A DNA stretch of 64,000 nucleotides, taken from Balneolales bacterium ANBcel1 (GTDB taxonomy: Bacteria; Bacteroidota; Rhodothermia; Balneolales; Natronogracilivirgulaceae). The notes beneath the pieces were generated by a model. The model was not told where the DNA came from. It ran no database searches and was given only the letters and a program-made list of their open reading frames with translations. Each line of letters opens with the position of its first letter. Within the stretch, counting starts at the first letter, position 1. Of this stretch, positions 25,558 through 35,357 are shown piece by piece. The stretch lies in assembly GCA_029688905.1 (NCBI GenBank), contig JARULB010000007.1, forward strand, positions 154,965 through 218,964, in the 5' to 3' direction. Both the position numbers and the translations under genes were made by a program.

Positions 25558-26655
25558 ATGATCGATTACAACGACCGCAAACTTGCCGAACTCATCCTTA
25601 CTCACAGCGTTGACCTCGGGGAAGGAGAGCGCATATTGATCAATCTCATCGGGTTCAACGGAATCGGGCTGGCACGCGCTCTGGTAGTCGGAGCCAGGGA
25701 GCGCAACGCCCTGCCCTATGTGGATATTGCGGATTCCGATATCCAGCGCTTGCTGCTGGAGACCGGGGACGAATCGTTCTGGAAAGATCAGGCCGAGGTC
25801 GGCGGACTCCCTTTGATGAAGCGGATGGATGCCTATGTGGGCATTCGCGCTTCGGAAAATATTTACGAAACCTCGGGGGTGTCTTCGTCGGCAAACGAGG
25901 CCTTTCAGCGCCACTACCTCCAGCCCGTCCACTTTGAAGAGCGTGTCAAAAAGACAAAGTGGTGCGTGCTGCGCTATCCCTCTGCCGCCTTTGCCATGAA
26001 CGCCCGTATGTCCACCGCCGCATTTACCGACTTCTTCTACCGCGCCTGTCTGCTCGATTATGCCAGGCTCAGGGATGCCATGAAGCCGCTGGAGGAACGC
26101 CTTCGCAAGGCGAGTGAGGTGCATCTAAAGGGAAGCGGTACCGACATCCGGCTGCATGTGGACGGGCAGGAGTGGGTTAGCTGCCATGGAACCCGCAACA
26201 TACCGGATGGCGAACTGTTTTCATCACCGCTGATCGACTCGGTCAACGGCACCATCCGCTATGCCCCAAGCGTCTATCAGGGGAAACCGTTCGACTTCGT
26301 ATCACTGACCGTAAAGGACGGTGTGGTGATCGACTCCGACGCTTCCGACCGGAAGACCCTCGAATGCATCCTGGATACCGATGAAGGAGCACGCCGGTTC
26401 GGGGAGTTCAGTTTCGGGACCAATCCCGTCATTGAGAGCCCCATGTACGATATTCTCTTCGATGAGAAGATTTACGGATCCAACCATCTGACACTCGGGC
26501 AGGATTACGATGAAGCCCCCAACGGCAACAAAAGCCAGATTCACTGGGATCTCGTTTGCATCGGGGCGGATGTCTACCTTGACGGAGAATGCATCCGGAA
26601 AGGGCGGCGGTTCCTGCCACAGGACCTTCACGGGCTGAATCCGGAGCAGTTCTAA
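25558..26655 (+). CDS. M29-family aminopeptidase
   Basis: A 365-residue metallopeptidase of the thermophilic aminopeptidase T family, which removes N-terminal residues from peptides using a dinuclear metal site. Likely ligands are the Glu in 'DGELFSSP', the Glu in 'RRFGEFSFGTNP', the His in 'YGSNHLTLGQDY' and the His-x-Asp in 'SQIHWDLV', all in the expected order. The protein is cytosolic, with no signal peptide. The start may be 25558 or the in-frame ATG at 25540, six codons upstream. It ends 8 bp before the convergent purU stop, with no room for a terminator. Confidence 0.92.
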   Translation: MIDYNDRKLAELILTHSVDLGEGERILINLIGFNGIGLARALVVGARERNALPYVDIADSDIQRLLLETGDESFWKDQAEVGGLPLMKRMDAYVGIRASENIYETSGVSSSANEAFQRHYLQPVHFEERVKKTKWCVLRYPSAAFAMNARMSTAAFTDFFYRACLLDYARLRDAMKPLEERLRKASEVHLKGSGTDIRLHVDGQEWVSCHGTRNIPDGELFSSPLIDSVNGTIRYAPSVYQGKPFDFVSLTVKDGVVIDSDASDRKTLECILDTDEGARRFGEFSFGTNPVIESPMYDILFDEKIYGSNHLTLGQDYDEAPNGNKSQIHWDLVCIGADVYLDGECIRKGRRFLPQDLHGLNPEQF

Positions 26656-26663
26656 CCGGCCGC

Positions 26664-27557
26664 TTATTGAAACACGATGGTCCGGTTCTCAAACACCAGC
26701 GTCCGGCGCTGCAAATGATGCCATATCGCCCTGGCAAGGACGACCTTCTCCAGATCCCTTCCCTTGCGCGCCAGATCCTCCACCGAATGGCGATGGTTTA
26801 CGTGGATGACATCCTGCTCGATAATCGGGCCCTCGTCCAGGTCTGCCGTCACATAATGGCTGGTTGCGCCAATGATTTTCACTCCACGCTCAAAAGCGGA
26901 GTGGTACGGCTTGGCGCCGGGGAAAGCCGGCAGGAACGAATGGTGAATATTGATGATTCGGCCGGGGTAATCGGAGACGAAATCATCCGAAAGGATCTGC
27001 ATATACCGCGCCAGGACCATCACATCGATGCGGTATTCCGCCAGGAGCTTCTTCTGCATCTCTTCGGCTTTGCGCTTATGTTCCCTGGCAACGTTAATCT
27101 GGTGATAGTCGATTCCGTATCGATCGGCTACCCGTTTCATATCCGCATGGTTGCTGATGATCAGGGGAATCTCCACATGCCACTCGCCGCTGTCGTAACG
27201 GGCCAGCATATCGTGCAGGCAGTGGCCGTAGCGGGATACAAAAATCGCCATGCGCGGCTTTTCCCTCGAAAAGAAAAGCTGCCAGCTCATATCGAACGGT
27301 TTGGCAATCTGCTCGGAAAACTCCTTGCGGATATCATCATCCGGAATCAGAAACCCGTTCAGGTCCCACTCCACCCGCATGAAAAAAACTTTTTTCAGCT
27401 TGTCCACATGCTGGTCTATCTCCAGGATATTCCCGTTATTATGGGCCAGAAACCGGGTCACCGCCGAGACCAGCCCTTTTTTATCCGGACAGTGGATGAG
27501 TACGATCGCCGAGTTTCTTCCGCCATTGGTAGAGCCTGCTTCCATATCTGCTGCCAT
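26664..27557 (-). CDS. purU: formyltetrahydrofolate deformylase
   Basis: A 297-residue enzyme that hydrolyses 10-formyltetrahydrofolate to formate and tetrahydrofolate, balancing one-carbon pools and supplying formate for PurT. An N-terminal ACT domain ('CPDKKGLVSAVTRFLAHNNG') is followed by a formyltransferase-like domain with the catalytic Asn and His in 'INIHHSFLPAF' and Asp in 'VTADLDEGPI'. I chose the ATG at 27557; another ATG lies four codons downstream, and the longer frame would need a TTG start. It is convergent with the aminopeptidase gene and has no obvious operon partner. Confidence 0.95.
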   Translation of the reverse strand: MAADMEAGSTNGGRNSAIVLIHCPDKKGLVSAVTRFLAHNNGNILEIDQHVDKLKKVFFMRVEWDLNGFLIPDDDIRKEFSEQIAKPFDMSWQLFFSREKPRMAIFVSRYGHCLHDMLARYDSGEWHVEIPLIISNHADMKRVADRYGIDYHQINVAREHKRKAEEMQKKLLAEYRIDVMVLARYMQILSDDFVSDYPGRIINIHHSFLPAFPGAKPYHSAFERGVKIIGATSHYVTADLDEGPIIEQDVIHVNHRHSVEDLARKGRDLEKVVLARAIWHHLQRRTLVFENRTIVFQ

Positions 27558-27715
27558 TAGTCTGTGGTACCGCAAACGGGTCTCCGAATGGTTCCGGGAA
27601 AGCCCCCGCTTTTGTTAATGAATCAATTGGTGCAAGGGATGCCGTCGTTCAACAAGCGGAAGTTCGAAAAAAAACCGGTCGCGCCGAATTCGGCACCCGT
27701 GCAATGGGTGAAAAT

Positions 27716-27750
27716 AAAAAAAGGTGACAACATTATCGCCATCACCTTTT
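27716..27750 (-). terminator. intrinsic terminator after clpB
   Basis: AAAAGGTGA and TCACCTTTT form a nine-base inverted repeat with a 14-base loop. On the minus strand the stem runs into at least seven T residues; on the plus strand TTTT follows, so it may work in both directions. It lies about 60 bases past the clpB stop codon. Confidence 0.75.
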
Positions 27751-27806
27751 CAAACAGGAGCGCCGGCGCCGTTTCCGGTACGCCGCAGGGCAACAGGCTG
27801 TGAGCT

Positions 27807-30440
27807 TTACTCCGACCACGCCTCAACGTCATCAAACACCTCGACAAAGACAAGCTTGTCGCCGCTCTTGTCGACGTTGACCTCATAGGTCACTTCGGTG
27901 TCATCCGCCCGGGAGATCAGCAGCGATGCCAGCTTGTTGGTAACCTCCCGCTGGATCAACCTCTTGAGCGGCCGCGCGCCAAACTGGGGATCGTAGCCGC
28001 GCTCGGCGAGCCAGCGCCGCACATCATCCCCGATACGGAGGGTGATATGCTTCTTCTGAAGCATCTTGTCGACCCGCTGCAACTGGATGTCCACAATACG
28101 GCGAATCTCATCCCTGCCAAGCGGATGGAAGACGATGATATCGTCGATTCGGTTGAGGAATTCGGGCCGGATGGTCTGCTTCAGGGTAGCCAGCAACCGT
28201 GACTGCAGCTCATCGTACTCCTTGTCAGAGAGTTCGCCTTTCGACTCCTCGATTTTTTTGCGGATTTCCTGTGAGCCGATGTTGCTGGTCATGATCACAA
28301 TGGTGTTGGTGAAATCAACGGTTACGCCCTTGTTGTCGGTCAGGCGCCCGTCATCCAGCAGCTGCAACAGGACGTTGAACACGTCCGGGTGCGCCTTTTC
28401 GATTTCATCCAGCAGCACCACCGAATAGGGTTTGCGGCGAACCGCCTCGGTAAGCTGGCCGCCTTCATCATATCCCACGTACCCCGGAGGGGCCCCGACC
28501 AGGCGGCTGACGCTGTGCCGCTCCATGTACTCACTCATATCGATGCGTACCATCGCGTTTTCATCATCAAACAGGTAGTCGGCCAGTGTGCGGGCCAGCT
28601 CGGTCTTGCCCACACCGGTGGAACCCAGGAAGATGAACGAACCGATAGGCCGGGAGATGTCCTGCAGGCCGGCACGTGAACGGCGCACGGCATGGGATAC
28701 GGCATCGATGGCCTGGTCCTGGCCGATCACCCGCCGATGCAGCTCATCCTCCATCGACAGCAGTTTTATCCGTTCGCTTTGAAGCATTTTCCGAACGGGA
28801 ATGCCGGTCCAGCGCGACACGATTTCCGCGATGTGATCCGCTTCCACCTCCTCTTTGAGCATGGGCGATTCCGCCTGCATGGCCGCGAGCTTCTCCCTGG
28901 TCTGCTCCAGCTCTTTTTCCAGATTGTTGATGGTGCCGTAGCGAAGTTCCGCCACCTTTTCGTAATCGCCGGTGCGCTCGGCCTTATCGGCTTCGTTCCT
29001 GGCGGTTTCAATGGCCTGCTTCATACCCCGGATAGACTGAATCAGATCTCGCTCGCTGTTCCAGCGCGATTTCAGCTCCTTGTATTTCTCGTTCAGGTCG
29101 GCCAGCTCGCGGTTCAGTTCCTCCAGCTTTGTTTCGTCCTGTTCGCGTTTGATGGCTTCGCGCTCGATTTCGAGCTGGCGGATCTGCCGGTCGATGTTGT
29201 CGAGTTCTTCGGGCATGGAGTCGATTTCGATTCGCAGCCGGGATGCGGCCTCATCCATGAGGTCAATGGCCTTGTCGGGCAGGAACCGCGCGGAGATGTA
29301 CCGGTGTGACAGTTCGGACGCGGCGATGATGGCCCCGTCGGTGATTCTCACACCATGGTGCAGCTCGTACTTCTCCTTGAGTCCGCGCATTATGGAGATG
29401 GTATCCTCCACCGACGGCTCCCCCACATAAACGGTTTGCAGGCGCCGTTCAAGCGCTTTGTCCTTTTCGATAAACTTGCGGTACTCGGTCAGTGTAGTGG
29501 CACCAATGGCGCGCAGTTCTCCGCGTGCCAGGCTCGGTTTGAGGATGTTGGCGGCGTCCATGGCCCCTTCCGAAGCACCGGCTCCCACGAGGGTATGGAT
29601 TTCGTCGATAAACAGGATGATCTCTCCTTCGGCATCGATTACTTCCTTGACCACCGCCTTGAGCCGGTCTTCGAACTCACCGCGGTATTTGGCGCCAGCC
29701 ACCAGTGCGCCCATGTCAAGTGCCAGAACCCGCTTCGATTTGAGTCCCTCCGGAACATCCCCCTGGATGATCCGCAGGGCGAGGCCTTCGGCAATAGCCG
29801 TTTTACCGACACCCGGCTCCCCGACAAGCACCGGATTGTTCTTGGTGCGGCGGGTCAGTATCTGCATGATACGACGGATTTCCTGATCTCGCCCGATGAC
29901 CGGATCCAGTTTGTTTTTCTCCGCGAGCTCGTTGAGATCATTGGCGTATTTCTTAAGTGCCTGATAGCGCCCTTCCGCGTTTGGGTCATCCACCTTTTGA
30001 CTTCCCCTCACCTCCTGCAACACATTCATGATAACCTCGCGCTTCACCCCCTGATCCTTGAGCAGACGCGAAACCGGACTGTCCTGCTCAACCAGAGCCA
30101 GCAGTACATGCTCGGAACTGACATACTCGTCCCCGAACTCCGAAGCCGACTTGGATGCCTTGTCAAACAGCGCCCTGGTATCGTTCGACATATACTGACC
30201 CGATACCGAGGCACCCTTAACAACTGGCACCTTTTTGAGGAGATCCTCCAGACTGTTTTCGAGGCTGCTCATGGAAACCCCTATCTTTTGCAGAATGGTG
30301 ACCGAAATATTTGAGGGGTCGGAAATAAGAGCTTTCATGAGGTGCACCGGTTCCAGTGACTGGTGTCCTTGATCCGCGGCCAGCTCAAGCGCCGATTGAA
30401 TAGCTTCCTGTGCCTTTACTGTGAATTTGTTCAGATTCAT
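27807..30440 (-). CDS. clpB: ATP-dependent chaperone ClpB
   Basis: An 877-residue AAA+ disaggregase that works with DnaK to rescue aggregated proteins after heat or other stress. The domain order is N-terminal Clp-N repeat (1-145), first AAA+ module with Walker A '[13 protein letters not shown]', the coiled-coil M domain (about 400-530) that distinguishes ClpB from ClpA/ClpC, and the second AAA+ module with '[12 protein letters not shown]' and '[17 protein letters not shown]'. The ClpP-recognition tripeptide loop of ClpA/ClpX is not seen. It is the first of five protein-quality-control genes on the minus strand over 11 kb, and it has its own terminator. Confidence 0.98.
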   Translation of the reverse strand: MNLNKFTVKAQEAIQSALELAADQGHQSLEPVHLMKALISDPSNISVTILQKIGVSMSSLENSLEDLLKKVPVVKGASVSGQYMSNDTRALFDKASKSASEFGDEYVSSEHVLLALVEQDSPVSRLLKDQGVKREVIMNVLQEVRGSQKVDDPNAEGRYQALKKYANDLNELAEKNKLDPVIGRDQEIRRIMQILTRRTKNNPVLVGEPGVGKTAIAEGLALRIIQGDVPEGLKSKRVLALDMGALVAGAKYRGEFEDRLKAVVKEVIDAEGEIILFIDEIHTLVGAGASEGAMDAANILKPSLARGELRAIGATTLTEYRKFIEKDKALERRLQTVYVGEPSVEDTISIMRGLKEKYELHHGVRITDGAIIAASELSHRYISARFLPDKAIDLMDEAASRLRIEIDSMPEELDNIDRQIRQLEIEREAIKREQDETKLEELNRELADLNEKYKELKSRWNSERDLIQSIRGMKQAIETARNEADKAERTGDYEKVAELRYGTINNLEKELEQTREKLAAMQAESPMLKEEVEADHIAEIVSRWTGIPVRKMLQSERIKLLSMEDELHRRVIGQDQAIDAVSHAVRRSRAGLQDISRPIGSFIFLGSTGVGKTELARTLADYLFDDENAMVRIDMSEYMERHSVSRLVGAPPGYVGYDEGGQLTEAVRRKPYSVVLLDEIEKAHPDVFNVLLQLLDDGRLTDNKGVTVDFTNTIVIMTSNIGSQEIRKKIEESKGELSDKEYDELQSRLLATLKQTIRPEFLNRIDDIIVFHPLGRDEIRRIVDIQLQRVDKMLQKKHITLRIGDDVRRWLAERGYDPQFGARPLKRLIQREVTNKLASLLISRADDTEVTYEVNVDKSGDKLVFVEVFDDVEAWSE

Positions 30441-30759
30441 AACTCTAAATTGTTTTGTGTGACAGGGTCATCACCTTTTGCCTGAACGATTGGCCGCTTT
30501 TACGGGTATCTGCACTGCCGGCTTATGTGATTCCTTCTGTCGAAATTCATTTTCCTGAAATCGTTGCCAAATTCATACCATATATGCTGCGCCAAAGCGA
30601 ATATGACGATATGGCAGATCAGGCGACTTTCGGTATCTGCCCGACTGCTTTCACCGGCGCAAATGCGGTATGGCGGATCTATCACGCCTGGAATGATATA
30701 TACGGCAATTCCGCCTCCTTCCGCCACCTGAATGAGAACTACGCATCATCCGGTCTTTT
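30441..30759. other. intergenic region upstream of clpB
   Basis: A 319-bp stretch between the J-protein gene and clpB, both on the minus strand. No terminator for the upstream gene, no CIRCE element and no convincing heat-shock promoter could be read. Short open frames on both strands have no protein-like features. Confidence 0.5.
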
Positions 30760-31773
30760 TCAGGCGGTTTTTTCGCCCCGGATGTCGGCCAGCTCCCTAA
30801 AGAGCTTTTTCTCTTTTCCGGTAAGTTTCTCGGGGAGTTTAACTTGAAGTGTCGCGTACAGGTGCCCTTTTTTTTCTTCTGATTGCAATACAGGCATACC
30901 ATAACCTGCAATCCTCATCACTTTACCGGGCTGTGACTCCGGCGGGACCTTGATTTTCACGTTGCCGGTCATGGTGGGAACGGTGACGACCCCGCCAAGC
31001 AGCAGCTGATACAACCCGACATCGATGGTGGTATACAGATCATCTCCTTCGCGAGTGAACACGTCATGGGGTTTGATTTTGATCCGTATGTAGAGATCGC
31101 CGGCTTCCCCTCCATTCGTGCCCGGTAATCCCTTGCCCCGCAGCTTGAGTTTCCGGCCTTCGGGGATGCCTTTCGGGACTTTGATTTTCATCGGTCTTTT
31201 GTTGACACGCACCGACTTTTCAACTCCTTTATACGCTTCCTCCAGACTTATTTCCAGTTCGGCATTTACATCCTTGCCCTTGCGGGTCGCCGTATCTGCC
31301 CCCCACTGGTATGCGGTGTCGCGGAAATCGGCGCCGGGGCGGGTGCGGCGTTGCTGTTGTTGCGATCTGCCAAATCCTCCGCCGAAAACCTGCTCAAAAA
31401 ACTCGGAAAAATCACCGCCCGAGAAAAAATCACCTCCGGTTTGTGATCGATGCTGGCGTCCGGCCCGACCAGCACCCTGGTCGCGTGCCCATTGCTGCCA
31501 GTTGAACCCGCCGCTTTGGCCGCCTCCCTGCTCACCGGCCCGTTTGTAGTGTTTCCAATCGGCACCGAGCTGGTCATAGAGCTTGCGATTTTCATCGTTG
31601 CCAAGCACTTCGTATGCCTCACTGATTTCATTGAATTTCTTGGCCGCACCCTTGTCATCCGGATTGACATCCGGGTGGTGCTTTCTGGCCAGTTTTCTGT
31701 AGGCCTTCTTGATCTCGTCTTTGGAAGCCTGTTTACCGACTCCCAGAGTTTTGTAGTAATCTTTATAATTCAT
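30760..31773 (-). CDS. CbpA-type J-domain co-chaperone
   Basis: A 337-residue Hsp40. The J domain occupies residues 1-70 with the essential HPD in 'RKHHPDVNPDD'. A Gly/Gln-rich linker with 'GGDFSEFFEQVFGG' follows, then two C-terminal substrate-binding domains ('KIKVPKGIPEGRKLKLRGKG', 'LYTTIDVGLYQLLLGG'). The zinc-finger repeats CxxCxGxG of DnaJ are absent, so this is a class B (CbpA-like) protein rather than DnaJ. The start at 31773 ('MNYKDYYKTLGV') is the family start; the longer frame adds twelve residues. It would stimulate the DnaK encoded 5 kb away. Confidence 0.95.
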   Translation of the reverse strand: MNYKDYYKTLGVGKQASKDEIKKAYRKLARKHHPDVNPDDKGAAKKFNEISEAYEVLGNDENRKLYDQLGADWKHYKRAGEQGGGQSGGFNWQQWARDQGAGRAGRQHRSQTGGDFFSGGDFSEFFEQVFGGGFGRSQQQQRRTRPGADFRDTAYQWGADTATRKGKDVNAELEISLEEAYKGVEKSVRVNKRPMKIKVPKGIPEGRKLKLRGKGLPGTNGGEAGDLYIRIKIKPHDVFTREGDDLYTTIDVGLYQLLLGGVVTVPTMTGNVKIKVPPESQPGKVMRIAGYGMPVLQSEEKKGHLYATLQVKLPEKLTGKEKKLFRELADIRGEKTA

Positions 31774-31945
31774 GATCCAATATCGTATTAAAAACTGACA
31801 AAGTGGCAAAAATATGGTCAGCCTGTGGCCTGCTGCAGCTTTGACAGACGATAAAAGCCGTATCTATTCGGTATTCCGTTGTACAGCTATCCGGTGCAAA
31901 ATCCCTGCCATTAATTCTTTAACTGCGATTTGTCGCAAATTTGTC

Positions 31946-31983
31946 AAAAAAAAGCCCCGGCTAAACATGTCAACCGGGGCTTT
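31946..31983 (-). terminator. intrinsic terminator after degP-type gene
   Basis: A seven-base GCCCCGG/CCGGGGC stem with a 13-base loop is followed on the minus strand by eight T residues; AAA precedes it. It lies about 75 bases after the protease stop codon and separates it from the J-protein gene. Confidence 0.92.
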
Positions 31984-32055
31984 ATCAGTTAAGGGAGCAC
32001 AAAACTGCGTCTGGCGGCAACAACGCCATCCCTGCTGTTGCGCAGTTCGATCAGA

Positions 32056-33588
32056 TCAGGAGCTTTGAAGTTCAAATGCAATAAACAGCCGGCTGTTGCC
32101 CCGAATAACCTGGAGCAGCAGTGATTCTCCGGTTTCCATGGCCGAAATCGCTTCGTTAAACTCCACAACCGAGGTAACCGGCAATCTATTGAGTGCAACG
32201 ATCACATCACCCTGCTGCAGTCCGTTTTGCGCCGCTGCGCTGTTCCGATCCACTTCTTCAACCACAACCCCTTCGACATTGCTGCGAAGCCGGAGGTGCT
32301 CGGCAATTTCAGGCGTCAGTTCCGTCACGGAGAATCCGATGATCTCACGGATCGACTCCTGGTCAACGGAAGCAAGGTCATCGGTCGGCATTTCATCAAG
32401 GGTGACACTCAGCTCGATCTCCTGTCCATCGCGTACAAGGGTAAGTGTAATCTCTGTTCCCGGCATTTTCTCCGCGACATTCCTGCGGAAGTCCGATCCG
32501 GAGTCAATGCGACGGCCGTTGAAACGGGTGATCACATCCTCCGGCTGAATACCGGCTGCTTCGGCCGGTGACTCACTTTGCACTTCGGTAACCAGCACGC
32601 CCCGGTCATCCGGAAGCTCCAGCGCCCGGGCGATACTTTCGCTCATCGGCTGAAAACGGATACCGATATAACCGCGGACAACCCGGCCGGTCTGAATGAT
32701 CGACTCCATAACATTTCGAGCCATATTACTGGGAATCGCGAAACCGATCCCCTGAAACCCACCGGATTGAGACGCGATGGCCGTATTGATGCCGATGAGC
32801 TCTCCGCGCATGTTGATGAGCGGACCACCGGAGTTCCCCCGGTTGATAGCCGCATCGGTCTGTATGAAATTCTCATATCCTTCACTTCCAAGCAGTTCCA
32901 GATCGCGCCCCTTGGCGCTTACAATGCCCTGTGTAACCGTATGGGCCAGAGCCGCGCCAAGCGGACTCCCGATCGCCATCACCATTTCTCCGACCTGAAG
33001 CTCTTCACTATCGCCAAACCGCATGTACGGGAGATTCTCCGCATTGATCTTGAGAACAGCCACATCTGTACGGGGATCGGAGCCGACCACGGTTGCAGGT
33101 ATTTCTCTCTGGTTGATCAAAGTTACCTTGATGGTGTCGGCCTGCGCAATAACGTGGTGGTTGGTCAGAATATACCCGTCATCGGAGACAATCACACCGG
33201 ACCCGAGTCCGCGCTGTTGATATTCACGCTCCTGCCCTCTGCCGCGGTCGCGGAAAAACGGGTGGTCTCTGAAAAAGGGATCATCGCGAAACGGGCCGAA
33301 AAAATCGAACATGGAGCCGGATGAACGTGCTCTGACCGTCCTCTCCGTGGAAACCATCACCACCGTCGGCTTGGCGACATCCGCCAGATTCACCATCGCG
33401 TTGTTGAAGCGCAGCAACAGATCTTTGGACTCCTCCTGCAACTCGGTAACCACAGGATCACCATTGCTTCGGAAATCATAAGGGGTGTCGGGATCCGATC
33501 CCATCCCCATCCCCAATGGAAAACGAATGATCAAAAGGACAAGGACAACGGTTACTGCCGTAGCGAACCTGCTATAGTGACTTTTCAT
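32056..33588 (-). CDS. HtrA/DegP-family periplasmic serine protease
   Basis: A 510-residue envelope protease/chaperone. An N-terminal hydrophobic segment (about 10-22) acts as signal or anchor. The trypsin-like domain has the catalytic triad His145 ('TNHHVIA'), Asp175 ('RTDVAVL') and Ser253 ('GNSGGPL'). Two PDZ domains follow (about 300-395 and 410-505), as in DegP/DegQ. Between signal and protease domain is a flexible, charged loop rich in Phe-Arg-Asp ('DPFFRDHPFFRDRGRG') that may correspond to the regulatory LA loop. It degrades or refolds damaged envelope proteins. It is monocistronic, with its own terminator, within the stress-gene cluster. Confidence 0.96.
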   Translation of the reverse strand: MKSHYSRFATAVTVVLVLLIIRFPLGMGMGSDPDTPYDFRSNGDPVVTELQEESKDLLLRFNNAMVNLADVAKPTVVMVSTERTVRARSSGSMFDFFGPFRDDPFFRDHPFFRDRGRGQEREYQQRGLGSGVIVSDDGYILTNHHVIAQADTIKVTLINQREIPATVVGSDPRTDVAVLKINAENLPYMRFGDSEELQVGEMVMAIGSPLGAALAHTVTQGIVSAKGRDLELLGSEGYENFIQTDAAINRGNSGGPLINMRGELIGINTAIASQSGGFQGIGFAIPSNMARNVMESIIQTGRVVRGYIGIRFQPMSESIARALELPDDRGVLVTEVQSESPAEAAGIQPEDVITRFNGRRIDSGSDFRRNVAEKMPGTEITLTLVRDGQEIELSVTLDEMPTDDLASVDQESIREIIGFSVTELTPEIAEHLRLRSNVEGVVVEEVDRNSAAAQNGLQQGDVIVALNRLPVTSVVEFNEAISAMETGESLLLQVIRGNSRLFIAFELQSS

Positions 33589-33970
33589 CTTTTCTGATTT
33601 TTTTTATCAAGTGATTTGTTTCCGGTGACTTGTGATCCCAAGCGATACCACTTGGTGTGCAAATGAGCCCAGACCGCACTTTCATGGCCGGTGTAATCTG
33701 CTTTCTACAATGGCTTGTGTTCCGGGTTAATTGCATGCTTGCCGAGTTAAAGCTTGTTACTCGAGAAGCTTGCACATGGTTCGATACCCGACACGGGTTT
33801 CCAGTGTAAAACTCACAGCATCCTGATTTTATTGTCGGCGCAACGGCTGGTTTTTACATTTTCCTAATAGGGATGTTTCCTGTTTAACTCCTATTTTCAA
33901 TACGGTCTGCATTGCAACAACGGAGTATCATTGTCGCTCTTTTCAGCTATAAAACAATAAAGTGCCTGCT
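33589..33970. other. divergent intergenic region, no gene seen
   Basis: This 382-bp divergent interval separates the HtrA gene from the LMW-PTP/ArsC-like gene and must hold both promoters. I could not identify promoters or operators with confidence; open frames inside it are short and unlike proteins. Confidence 0.5.
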
Positions 33971-34600
33971 ATGCCACAATTGGAACCCATACTCGACCAG
34001 CTTATCGATCAATTCTCCGAGGAAGAGTCCCGTATCGAAAGCGGGCGCCTTGCCGTACTGGATGAACTGACCGGATATATTCGAACGGCCGGCAAATCCG
34101 GGCAAACGGTCAGGCTTAATTTCATCTGTACGCACAATTCACGCAGAAGTCAGATGGCTCAAATTTGGGCTCACACCGCTGCAGTAGCCTTCCAGGTCCC
34201 GCATATCGAAGTTCATTCGGGCGGTACGGAAGTCACCGAATTTAACCCGTGGGCGGTAAAAGCCATGAAGACGCTCGGATTCAGAATTGATTCGACGGAA
34301 ACGGACAATGGCTCGGGGAATCCCCGCTACCATGTTCATATCGGAACGGGAACACCGGCGCTCACCTGCTATTCAAAACGTTTCGATGACGTCCTTCCCG
34401 CTGACACCCCTTTTGCCGCAGTGATGACCTGCTCCGATGCCGACCGGAATTGCCCCGTTGTGCCGGGTGCCGCACTGCGAATCCCGATTACCTACGAGGA
34501 TCCCAAACAGTTTGACGGCTCGGGCAGGGAGCAGCAGGAGTATCTCCGCACCGCCATCGAAATCGGCAGGGAGATGATTCGGGTTTTTCAAAAAGTATAG
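33971..34600 (+). CDS. LMW protein-tyrosine-phosphatase / arsenate-reductase-like protein
   Basis: A 209-residue cytosolic protein. The P-loop CX5R(S) of the low-molecular-weight phosphatase fold is 'CTHNSRRS' with Cys53, Arg59 and Ser60. This fold is shared by tyrosine phosphatases and thioredoxin-coupled arsenate reductases. Further cysteines occur in 'PALTCYSK' and 'MTCSDADRNCPVV', leaving room for a relay of thiols as in ArsC; the usual phosphatase Asp-Pro general acid is less clear. The 45-residue N-terminal extension is helical. No ars gene is adjacent, although an arsenic-type ArsR gene is 23 kb upstream. Arsenate reductase and phosphatase are both possible. Confidence 0.82.
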   Translation: MPQLEPILDQLIDQFSEEESRIESGRLAVLDELTGYIRTAGKSGQTVRLNFICTHNSRRSQMAQIWAHTAAVAFQVPHIEVHSGGTEVTEFNPWAVKAMKTLGFRIDSTETDNGSGNPRYHVHIGTGTPALTCYSKRFDDVLPADTPFAAVMTCSDADRNCPVVPGAALRIPITYEDPKQFDGSGREQQEYLRTAIEIGREMIRVFQKV

Positions 34601-34657
34601 CACTGGAAAGCCGGTCGTTACCAGTTGAATCCGGCCTGAAACCAGGTCCGCGCCAAT

Positions 34658-34689
34658 AAAAAAACCGGCGAGGCTTGTTGCCCCGCCGG
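34658..34689 (-). terminator. intrinsic terminator after hsp20
   Basis: CCGGCG/CGCCGG with further pairing inside is followed on the minus strand by seven T residues. It lies about 30 bases past the hsp20 stop codon and near the end of the convergent phosphatase-like gene. Confidence 0.88.
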
Positions 34690-34720
34690 ATCTGACGCGT
34701 TGATACCGATTGGCAGGCGA

Positions 34721-35161
34721 TTAACGGATTTTAATCTGCTTGCTGACCTGCTTCTCTTTTTTCTCGATATCGAGCTTCAAAATGCCGTCCTCGAAACGGG
34801 CGTCGATTTTGTTCTGGTCGATGTTTTCTGGAAGCATAACGGACCGTTCGAATTTTCCGTAACGGGTCTCGGTCAAGTGGTATTTCGTCTCCTTCTCCTC
34901 TTTCTCTTCCTTGCGTTCGCCGGAGATGGTCAGGCGACGATCCTGCAGATCCACATGTATGTCTTCCTTTTTCAACCCCGGAAGCGAGACCTGCACATGA
35001 TAGTGACTGTCGTCTTCCGTAACATCCAGGCTCGGAACGAACATGCGTCCGGTATCGCTGGATACTACATCATTGAAAAAGTCATCGAGAATGCTGGAGA
35101 ATCTCCGTGGCATGTTCGGATAATCGAGTTCGCGCAGGGGGGTATAGCGTGTGATAGTCAT
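34721..35161 (-). CDS. Hsp20/alpha-crystallin small heat-shock protein
   Basis: A 146-residue ATP-independent holdase. The alpha-crystallin domain spans about residues 40-135 ('VTEDDSHYHVQVSLPGLKKE', 'ERSVMLPENID', 'ARFEDGILKLDIEKKE'), and the C-terminal I-x-I motif that drives oligomerisation is 'QIKIR'. The N-terminal arm includes 'FSSILDDFFND', which commonly contacts clients. The start at 35161 has GGAGGT four bases upstream, which decides against an ATG four codons earlier. It belongs to the surrounding set of clpB, J-protein, HtrA and dnaK genes but is transcribed alone. Confidence 0.97.
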   Translation of the reverse strand: MTITRYTPLRELDYPNMPRRFSSILDDFFNDVVSSDTGRMFVPSLDVTEDDSHYHVQVSLPGLKKEDIHVDLQDRRLTISGERKEEKEEKETKYHLTETRYGKFERSVMLPENIDQNKIDARFEDGILKLDIEKKEKQVSKQIKIR

Positions 35162-35357
35162 AACTACCTCCATTTTTTGTGTTCCAAGTTTTTGTTACGA
35201 TTTCACTTTTATAAAAAGCAAAGTCCGTACCAATGGCCGCAATCTGCCAAATCGGAACACAAAGACATTTCACACGGCAGAACTCTACCGAAAAAATGTC
35301 TGAAGTATGACAGTCCTCCGCAGTTGATCTGTCAGAATTTCATGGAGCGGTTATCCC

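Noticed and set aside
29355..30314. 319-codon plus-strand open frame
   Set aside because: It is antisense to clpB and has no protein-like motif.
30500..30727. 75-codon minus-strand frame between the J-protein gene and clpB
   Set aside because: No ribosome-binding site and no recognisable sequence; treated as chance.
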